Assembly (NCBI GenBank): GCA_944390945.1
Contig: CALXRV010000035.1
Coordinates: 1 to 37,957, forward strand
Source: an uncultured Clostridia bacterium
GTDB taxonomy: Bacteria; Bacillota; Dehalobacteriia; UBA4068
DNA: 37,957 bases
Reading direction: 5' to 3'
In this document: positions 32,228-37,957 of the stretch, one piece after another
Layout of the letters: each line of letters starts with the position of its first letter
Numbering within the stretch: the stretch's first letter is position 1
Translations under genes and position numbers: made by a program
Notes under the pieces: generated by a model
Database searches by the model: none
The model's input: the letters and a program-made list of their open reading frames with translations, nothing else
Told to the model about the DNA's origin: nothing

Positions 32228-33523
32228 ATGATTTCGCAATATACCCTGCCTGAAATGGGGAAAATATTCAGCCGGGAAAACCGTTACCAGTTGATGCTGG
32301 ATGTAACGGTAACCGCATGCGAAGCAATGGCGGATATCGGCTTGATCCCAAAATCAGCTTATGAAGAAATCAAACAAAAAGCGGATTTTGATATGCAGCG
32401 TATTACCGAACTGGAGGCGGAAACGCATCACAATACAATGGCATTCGTCCTTAGCCTGACGGAACGGATAGGACCGGAAGCTGCACGTTTTGTCCATCTG
32501 GGGCTATGTTCGGCGGATCTTTCTGATATTGTGCTTTCCCTTCAGTTGCGGCAGGTTGGCGAATTGCTGCAGGGGAGGATTGACTCTCTGCGTAAAACGT
32601 TGATCAAATTAGCGCACGAATACAAATATACCTTGATGATGGGACGAACGCATGGCACGCATGCGGAACCGATCACCTTTGGCTTGAAGATGGCGCTCTG
32701 GATCAAAGATTTGGAGCGATGCAGCGAACGCTTGACGCATGCCCGAAACATGATGTTGGTCGGTAAGGTCAATGGAGCTGTCGGTACATTCGCCAGTGTT
32801 GATCCACATGTGGAGACATTTGTTTGTCGTCGTCTGGGATTGCATCCGGCACCAGTGACGACGCAAATTCTACAGCGCGACAGGCATGCGGAATTCATTG
32901 CAACCCTGGCAATTATCGGCAGCTGCGTAGAAAAATTTTCGATCGAGATTCGCAATCTCCAGCGTACCGATATTCGTGAGGTGGAGGAGGATATGCCCGA
33001 GGGACAACTGGGTTCTACTTCTTTACCGCATAAGCAAAGGCCATATAATAGTGAGATCATCAGTGGTTTGGCGCGTGTGCTGCGTGGCAATGCTCTGGCA
33101 GCGATGGAGGATATCGCAGTCTGGCATGAGCAAGATGCCAGCCACTCCTCTGTTGAACGAATTGTAATGCCGGATAGCTGCATTTTACTTGATTATATGC
33201 TATACAGTTTCAACTGCGTGATGGAAACGATACACATATATCCGGAGACGATGCGACGCAACATTTATAAAAGTCTGGGGCTTGTTTTTTCGCAGCGCGT
33301 GCTGTTGGCCCTGATGGAAAACGGATTGCCTCGTGAGAAAGCTTATGACCTGGTGATGAAGAATGCCCGCATCGCCTGGGATCAGCAGGCAGACTTTCAG
33401 TTCCTGATCCTGGAAGATAAAGAGATTGGTAAATACCTTTCCCGCCAAGAGATCATGGATCTGTTCGACTATAACTGTTTTCTTAGCCATATTGACTATA
33501 TTTTTGATCGAGCTAATATTTGA
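32228..33523 (+). CDS. purB: Adenylosuccinate lyase (PurB), divergent active-site motifs
   Basis: 431 residues, end to end similar to Bacillus PurB. Releases fumarate from SAICAR and adenylosuccinate in purine synthesis. The histidines equivalent to Bacillus H68, H89 and H141 are kept (H68, H90, and H142/H145), and the MGRTHGTHAEP block is intact. But the superfamily signature reads GSTSLPHKQRP (262-272) where GSSAMPHKRNP is expected, the TSxD block is CSAD (94-97), and the RHD block is HHN (67-69). The first Ser of the loop (S263) is kept. ATG after CAGGAGGAACAG. Lies alone apart from the aldo/keto reductase; no other pur gene in the window. Confidence 0.88.
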   Translation: MISQYTLPEMGKIFSRENRYQLMLDVTVTACEAMADIGLIPKSAYEEIKQKADFDMQRITELEAETHHNTMAFVLSLTERIGPEAARFVHLGLCSADLSDIVLSLQLRQVGELLQGRIDSLRKTLIKLAHEYKYTLMMGRTHGTHAEPITFGLKMALWIKDLERCSERLTHARNMMLVGKVNGAVGTFASVDPHVETFVCRRLGLHPAPVTTQILQRDRHAEFIATLAIIGSCVEKFSIEIRNLQRTDIREVEEDMPEGQLGSTSLPHKQRPYNSEIISGLARVLRGNALAAMEDIAVWHEQDASHSSVERIVMPDSCILLDYMLYSFNCVMETIHIYPETMRRNIYKSLGLVFSQRVLLALMENGLPREKAYDLVMKNARIAWDQQADFQFLILEDKEIGKYLSRQEIMDLFDYNCFLSHIDYIFDRANI

Positions 33524-33631
33524 CCGGACGCGTTGATCCGGAAGGTGCGCATCGGTTTCGGATGTCAGCCGGATAAGTTTATGTAAACCATATCTTTCTA
33601 ACAGCAAGTACAGTTAAACGCAAATGAAAAC

Positions 33632-33678
33632 AAGAGCAGGACAACATGCTTCAAGCAACTGTTGTCCTGCTCTTTGTC
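33632..33678 (+). terminator. Terminator after purB
   Basis: AAGAGCAGGACAACA (33632-33646) pairs perfectly with 33660-33674, followed by a short TTTG. Long 15-bp stem, 13-base loop that can pair further. Confidence 0.85.
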
Positions 33679-33762
33679 ATGGTTTCTCTGAATACGTGAA
33701 GAGCTGCATAGCAACTACAGGAAGAGGGCAATCTAGAAAAAACTTGAGGTGTGAGGTGCCAC

Positions 33763-35268
33763 ATGCCTTCCTCTCGCTATCAGACTGGAAAAAAGGTCGC
33801 GCTGCAGCTGAGCGAAAATTTGGCGCAGATTCGCATTTTGATGGCGGAAAGCCTCGATCTAACGCTGCGGGAATTTGAATTAGGAAATGGACAACGCGCA
33901 GCTACACTCTATATCGATGGCTTGGTCGATATGGAAGTGCTGGGGCATGATTTTTATGCGCCGCTGCAAAGTGCGGACAATGCGAAGAATTATTCTGCTG
34001 CGGAATTGTCACAACGGGTGATCTCTTTAGGTTCGCTACAGGTATCGCAAGACTTTGATCAGGTGATTGGCGCTGTTTTGCAGGGCTTGACTGCATTGTT
34101 TGTGGACGGGGATGATCACGCTTTGCTTGTGCAGGCAATCAGCTGGCAGCAACGTTCCGTGGCAGAGCCGGGAACGGATGTTGTCATCCGCGGTCCACGC
34201 GAAGGTTTTATCGAGAGCATGCGCGTAAATGTTTCTTTGCTCCGGCGGAAAATCCATCATCCGGATTTTACCGCTGAGACATTGAATCTAGGACGGTATA
34301 GCCGTACAGATATCGCTTTGGTTTATATTAAGGGTATTGTTAATCAGGATGTACTGACAAGGCTGCGACAACGTCTGTCGGAAATCGATATTGATGCAAT
34401 TTTGGATAGCGGCTATATTGAGCAGTTGGTGCAGGATACACCATATTCATTGTTTCCTACCATCGGTACGGCGGAAAAACCAGATATTGCTGCGGCGCGT
34501 ATTCTGGAAGGACGTATTGCGATTTTGGTGGATGGTTCGCCAGTTGCGCTAACCGTACCCATGCTTTTTGTTGAGGGGCTGCATAGTCCGGAAGATCATT
34601 ATACCCGTTTTTACTATGCTACCTGGGTACGTATTATTCGTGCAATCGCTTTTGCAATCAGCTTGTTACTGCCTGGTTTCTTTCTGGCTGCCGTATATTA
34701 TCATCAACAGATCATCCCGTTTAATCTGTTGCTATCCATGGCGGCAGGAGAATCATCAACGCCTTTTTCCACGGGATTTTCCTTATTGTTACTAGGATTG
34801 GCGTATGAGATCTTACGTGAGGCCGGTATTCGCTTACCGAAACCGGCTGGCCAGGCAATCAGTATCGTTGGTGCGATTGTGATGGGGGATGCCGCCGTAA
34901 GCGCAAATTTAATTTCAGCTTCTGTTTTGATCGTATTGGCTTTAACCGTTGTAGCAGCTTTTGTCTCTGCGACTTATGTCGATGCAGCGACCTTGTTGCG
35001 CTTGATTTTTTTATTGCTTGCTTGGGGACTGGGTTTTTTCGGAATGCTGATCGGAATTCTTTTTCTGTTGGTCTATCTTTGTTCATTGGAATCTTTTGGC
35101 GTACCGTTTTTTGCGCCCTTCGCTCCCTATGATGCCTATGGTATGCGTGATGCAATGGTTCGCTATCCCTTGCGCAGGCTGCGTTTTCGGCCATATCTGC
35201 TGAGCCGTAATCAGCGGCGTATGGGGCAAACACCAAAAACTTCTGCAGATTGCGGGGAGAAAGGATGA
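33763..35268 (+). CDS. Spore germination protein GerA family
   Basis: 501 residues. Large subunit of a nutrient germinant receptor in the spore inner membrane. The soluble N-terminal part (about 1-280) includes the family's SRTDIALVYIKGIVN segment and ILEGRIAILVDGSP; four to five hydrophobic helices follow, with FFLLAAVYYHQ-type and SFGVPFFAPFAPYD motifs. C-terminal tail basic. The ATG at 33763 follows GAGGTGCCAC; a GTG at 33751 is in the same frame. First gene of the gerA-gerC-gerB operon; the next gene begins 6 bases after its stop. Confidence 0.94.
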   Translation: MPSSRYQTGKKVALQLSENLAQIRILMAESLDLTLREFELGNGQRAATLYIDGLVDMEVLGHDFYAPLQSADNAKNYSAAELSQRVISLGSLQVSQDFDQVIGAVLQGLTALFVDGDDHALLVQAISWQQRSVAEPGTDVVIRGPREGFIESMRVNVSLLRRKIHHPDFTAETLNLGRYSRTDIALVYIKGIVNQDVLTRLRQRLSEIDIDAILDSGYIEQLVQDTPYSLFPTIGTAEKPDIAAARILEGRIAILVDGSPVALTVPMLFVEGLHSPEDHYTRFYYATWVRIIRAIAFAISLLLPGFFLAAVYYHQQIIPFNLLLSMAAGESSTPFSTGFSLLLLGLAYEILREAGIRLPKPAGQAISIVGAIVMGDAAVSANLISASVLIVLALTVVAAFVSATYVDAATLLRLIFLLLAWGLGFFGMLIGILFLLVYLCSLESFGVPFFAPFAPYDAYGMRDAMVRYPLRRLRFRPYLLSRNQRRMGQTPKTSADCGEKG

Positions 35269-35274
35269 TTTTTC

Positions 35275-35904
35275 TTGCAAATGAAAACAAAACAGGTCAT
35301 TCTGCTCATGCCACTCTTATTTTTGCCCCTGCTGTTGGCAGGATGCTGGGATAAGCAGGAATTGCGTGATATCGCAATTGTGCTTGGTTTGGGGTTTGAC
35401 TGCACAGAAGCAGGGGAGCTCCAGCTCACAGTGGAGTTGGCGCAACGGGAGAATGGTGCGGACAGCGGAGAGAGTGTTTGTTTCACTGCATGCGGCGAAA
35501 CCCGGCAAGCGGCAGAGGAAGCGCTGGAACAATTGTTAGATAAGCAGCTATTCTGGGGCAACCTTAGTCTTTTGCTTTTCGGGCAAGGTGTCAGTTATTC
35601 TGATATGGCCGCAATGACACTTACGCTCTATCAGGATGACAGGATTAACAGCGCAACCCCGCTCTTCCGCAGCGATGACCCGGCTGCAGCAGTTCTGAAT
35701 GGTCATTTTGGTGAAGCCGCATATGTTTCTCAGGGATTAGTTCAGGCGGTAGAGCGTGATCAACGTGACAGCACAGGCGTTTATTGTCTGGCGGATCATC
35801 TGGAACAGCTGGTGAACGGTGTTGCAGAGCGTGAGGTGCCAACCGTTGGGGTAAATGAGGCAGGCGAAGTATATTTGGAGGCAAAGCGTGACAACAAAAG
35901 ATAA
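35275..35904 (+). CDS. GerC-type germination lipoprotein, N-terminal domain only
   Basis: 209 residues. N-terminal signal with lipobox LLAGC, the lipidated Cys at residue 24, then the conserved CWDKQELRD start of mature GerC. N-terminal GerC domain features continue (VLGLGFDC, EALEQLL, LLLFGQ), and the protein stops near residue 209, where full-length GerC proteins (about 370-400 residues) go on with the C-terminal domain. No frameshifted remnant of that domain is seen: gerB starts inside the last codons. The TTG at 35275 is the likely start, 10 bases after AAAGG; the ATG at 35281 is 16 bases away. Confidence 0.85.
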   Translation: MQMKTKQVILLMPLLFLPLLLAGCWDKQELRDIAIVLGLGFDCTEAGELQLTVELAQRENGADSGESVCFTACGETRQAAEEALEQLLDKQLFWGNLSLLLFGQGVSYSDMAAMTLTLYQDDRINSATPLFRSDDPAAAVLNGHFGEAAYVSQGLVQAVERDQRDSTGVYCLADHLEQLVNGVAEREVPTVGVNEAGEVYLEAKRDNKR

Positions 35905-36883
35905 AGTAATCCATGGAAAGATGAATTTGTCTGCCGGGCAGCTGACCGCAGTCACTGCCTGTTTCCTTTGGAGTACCACCGGTCTGACCGCTGCAATCGG
36001 GACACAGGCTGGCCGTGCGCTCTGGCTGTGTTGGCTACTGGCATTGGTTGCCGTTGCGCCGGTCTATACGCAATTCCCACGCTTTGTGTTAAATAACGAA
36101 CGGAAAAAATGGGTTTCATTTGTTTACCCAATTTATGCAGTACTCGCTTCAGCCGTTTGCCTGAGCACAATCATTTATGTCTGGGAAGAATGGACAATGA
36201 CCCAAGCTCCATTTGCCATATATGCAGCTTTGCTTGCTCTGCTCGTTGGTTACGCTGCCGCGCGCGGGACAGTTGCAGCGATGCGCCTGTCAGTCCTTTT
36301 GGCTGCTTCGCTGCTAATATTAGCATTGTTTGATACGCTCTTACTCCTGCCACAAATGGAGCTGCGTCGAATCATATTGCCGATCTACAGCTCGGCAGGG
36401 AAGATATTGCCAACTACTTTGCTTCTGCTGTTGCTTCTGCTGTTGCCTTTACCCTCGCTGGTTTTCGTAACTAGACGCAGCCGGGAGGAAGGTCTACCTA
36501 TGGCACAAATACAACGCTCCCTTCGCCATGGTTTTCTTTGGGGGAGCTTTTATCTGCTACTTTCTGCAGTACGAAATGTATTGGCATTGGGGGATTTGCT
36601 GATTTTTGACCATTATCCTTTGCTGCGCGCATTAAAGATGACAGAATTGGGCATTGGACTTTCCAGGCTGGAATATTTTGGGATGATGGCATTGCTGGCG
36701 GTGGTTGCATCTGCTGCTATGCTACAGCTATCTTTAGCGACAGATTGTTTATGCGAACGGAAGGCAATCCCCAGTCGAAAACGCCTGGCATTGGTTTTAT
36801 GCCTGCTTTTGCTTGTCTCCATGCTGATTTTTACCGCTTATGGTACGGCTGTCGATTTCAGCGGAAAAGCTGTTGCACTTTAA
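35888..36883 (+). CDS. Spore germination permease GerB family
   Basis: 331 residues, about ten membrane helices. GerAB/ArcD-type permease related to amino acid transporters, thought to be the ligand-binding subunit of the germinant receptor. The N-terminal LSAGQLTAVTACF segment and the following helices fit the family; length is slightly short (usual about 360). The start is GTG at 35888 with GGAGG at 35877-35881, which overlaps the gerC end by 17 bases, so it is tightly coupled. An upstream frame to 35855 lies inside gerC. Confidence 0.9.
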   Translation: MTTKDKVIHGKMNLSAGQLTAVTACFLWSTTGLTAAIGTQAGRALWLCWLLALVAVAPVYTQFPRFVLNNERKKWVSFVYPIYAVLASAVCLSTIIYVWEEWTMTQAPFAIYAALLALLVGYAAARGTVAAMRLSVLLAASLLILALFDTLLLLPQMELRRIILPIYSSAGKILPTTLLLLLLLLLPLPSLVFVTRRSREEGLPMAQIQRSLRHGFLWGSFYLLLSAVRNVLALGDLLIFDHYPLLRALKMTELGIGLSRLEYFGMMALLAVVASAAMLQLSLATDCLCERKAIPSRKRLALVLCLLLLVSMLIFTAYGTAVDFSGKAVAL

Positions 36884-36949
36884 TACTTCATAGGATATAA
36901 TAATTAAAGTAGCATACTATGCATCTGTATCGGAATGGGAGGACAGCTG

Positions 36950-37255
36950 ATGGCGCATAAATTGAAATGCGATAGCATCGACGAGCTGTTTTCCGCAATC
37001 CTTCTGTTGGAGGATGTGGACGAATGTTATCGCTTCTTTTCTGATTTGGCAACGATCCCGGAATTAAAGTCTCTGGCGCAGCGGTTGCAGGTTGCAAAGC
37101 TGCTATCGCAAAATGAAACATATACCGAAATATCGGGGCGTACGGGTGCTTCTACGGCGACCATCAGCCGTGTGAAAAATTGCCTGAATTATGGAGAAGC
37201 CGGCTACAGCCTGATTTTGCAACGCCTGGCGGAAAAAAAGGGAAGGGAAGGTTGA
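36950..37255 (+). CDS. YerC/YecD family TrpR-like regulator
   Basis: 101 residues. Helix-turn-helix protein of the TrpR-related YerC family: ELFSAILLLEDVDECYRFFSDL, then TIPELKSLAQRLQVAKLL and the DNA-binding YTEISGRTGASTATISRV. The ATG at 36950 follows GGGAGGACAGCTG. It lies directly upstream of hisA (4 bases apart), which fits the idea that YerC-type proteins regulate histidine biosynthesis in Clostridia (inference, ligand unknown). Confidence 0.92.
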   Translation: MAHKLKCDSIDELFSAILLLEDVDECYRFFSDLATIPELKSLAQRLQVAKLLSQNETYTEISGRTGASTATISRVKNCLNYGEAGYSLILQRLAEKKGREG

Positions 37256-37259
37256 ACGA

Positions 37260-37957
37260 GTGGAAATCATACCTGCGATCGATCTGCGCGAAGGCGCTTG
37301 TGCACGGGTTTTGGGTGCAGACAGTACGACGGAAGCGATCCGTTCTGAAGATCCGTTGGAGCAAGCTGTCATCCTGCGCGAACTTGGCGCAGTTTGGGTA
37401 CATATTACAGATTTGGACGGTGCTTTTTCCGGTCATCTCTGCAACCTGCGTATTCTGCAAGAAATTGTAGAAACATCCGGCCTGCGTGTACAACATTCAG
37501 GTGGGGTTCGTAGTATGGAAAATATCGATACCTTGCTTTCGCTAGGGGTTTCACGCGTTGTGCTCAGTTCATCAATATTGCGCAATCGGGAATTGACGGG
37601 ACGTATCATCGAAAAATATGGCGAAAAGGTCATCCCCGGCGTGGACGGTCGCGACGGCATGGTAGCAACTGAAGGCTTTACCACTTCCGCAGCAACTAGT
37701 GTGATCAACCTCTTGGCTGATTTGAAAAACATGGGCGTTCGGCAAATCATCTATACGGATTTACGGCGTTGCGGCGCGATGAAAGGCCCAAATTTCGAAA
37801 GTATTGGTGATTTGCTGTTGAACAGTGGATTGAAAGCCTTTATTGCCGGTGGCATTAACAGTTATCAAGCGATTGAACGGCTGAAGGATATGGGGGCAAG
37901 CGGTCTGATCATTGGTAAAGCAATCTATACGGGTGCGATTGACCTGCAGCATGCTGA
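37260..37957 (+). CDS. hisA: Phosphoribosylformimino-AICAR isomerase HisA (3' partial), catalytic Asp replaced by Cys
   Basis: Fourth enzyme of histidine synthesis, a TIM barrel with two phosphate sites. 232 codons are seen, the end lies beyond the window. Start is GTG at 37260 (opening VEIIPAIDLREG). Kept: D8 in the IPAIDL motif, the DLDGA and GVDGRDG segments (D129), GG in HSGGVRS and the GLIIGKAIY phosphate loop. But where the family has YTD..(R/K)DGT, this reads YTDLRRCGAMKG: C171 is in the place of the second catalytic Asp (D169/D176 in the Thermotoga/Salmonella enzymes as I recall). F140 also replaces the common Trp of GW. Other his genes should be looked for downstream. Confidence 0.85.
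   Translation, partial: MEIIPAIDLREGACARVLGADSTTEAIRSEDPLEQAVILRELGAVWVHITDLDGAFSGHLCNLRILQEIVETSGLRVQHSGGVRSMENIDTLLSLGVSRVVLSSSILRNRELTGRIIEKYGEKVIPGVDGRDGMVATEGFTTSAATSVINLLADLKNMGVRQIIYTDLRRCGAMKGPNFESIGDLLLNSGLKAFIAGGINSYQAIERLKDMGASGLIIGKAIYTGAIDLQHA

Noticed and set aside
1-37957. CRISPR arrays, insertion sequences, prophage, attachment sites, rRNA, riboswitches
   Set aside because: No regularly spaced repeats, transposase or integrase genes, or known leader structures were seen on reading either strand.

Overview
The window is ordinary chromosome of an endospore-forming Bacillota, most likely an anaerobic member of the Clostridia. Evidence for sporulation: Spo0A, SpoIVB, the spoIIAA-spoIIAB-sigF operon, the spoIIGA-sigE pair, an SspF-like small acid-soluble spore protein, a DacF-type carboxypeptidase and a gerA-gerC-gerB germinant receptor operon all occur within 37 kb. 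Several Fe-S proteins and an oxaloacetate-decarboxylase-type enzyme fit an anaerobic life. Base composition looks moderate. I see no insertion sequence, prophage, CRISPR array or rRNA. Genus cannot be told from the sequence.

Layout. 1-3.0 kb: the 3' end of a copper P-type ATPase with a CopZ-like domain fused at its C-terminus, then a membrane-anchored G5/M23 peptidase. 3.2-5.3 kb (minus): spoIVB then spo0A, with Spo0A-box-like sequences between them. 5.5-7.1 kb: spoIIAA-spoIIAB-sigF, with overlapping genes. 7.3-8.7 kb: an oxaloacetate decarboxylase alpha-type carboxyltransferase without a biotin domain. 9.1-12.2 kb (minus): M50 protease, trpS, scpA, scpB. 12.3-13.6 kb: tRNA-Pro(CGG), trmL, yigZ. 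13.7-15.8 kb: SspF-like SASP, spoIIGA, sigE. 15.9-18.2 kb: PAP2 phosphatase, pyridoxamine kinase, ATC-hydrolase-like protein. 18.4-20.8 kb: BceAB-like ABC transporter. 21.0-25.1 kb (minus): dacF-type carboxypeptidase, cytidylate-kinase-like protein, and a glutaredoxin/aconitase X operon. 25.2-29.7 kb: CrtC/AttH-like protein, macrodomain protein (minus), PiT phosphate transporter with DUF47 partner, Mrp/NBP35 ATPase. 29.9-33.5 kb: tyrS (minus) diverging from an aldo/keto reductase and purB. 33.7-36.9 kb: gerA-gerC-gerB. 36.9 kb to the end: yerC-like regulator and a partial hisA.

How the parts work together. Spo0A commits the cell to sporulation; SpoIIAA and SpoIIAB control sigma-F in the forespore; SpoIIGA matures pro-sigma-E in the mother cell; SpoIVB signals from forespore to mother cell; the SASP protects spore DNA; the Ger proteins sense germinants. 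The other genes are mostly housekeeping (two aminoacyl-tRNA synthetases, condensin accessory proteins, purine and histidine synthesis, phosphate uptake).

I did not find a clearly new multi-gene system. The observations most worth checking are a tandem and inverted cluster of Spo0A-box-like sites upstream of spo0A, a HisA whose usual catalytic Asp is Cys, a GerC that keeps only its N-terminal half inside an intact operon, a PurB with several altered active-site motifs, a probable ATT start for spoIVB, a CopA-CopZ fusion with an internal start site, and a SASP gene whose ribosome binding site lies in a strong hairpin.
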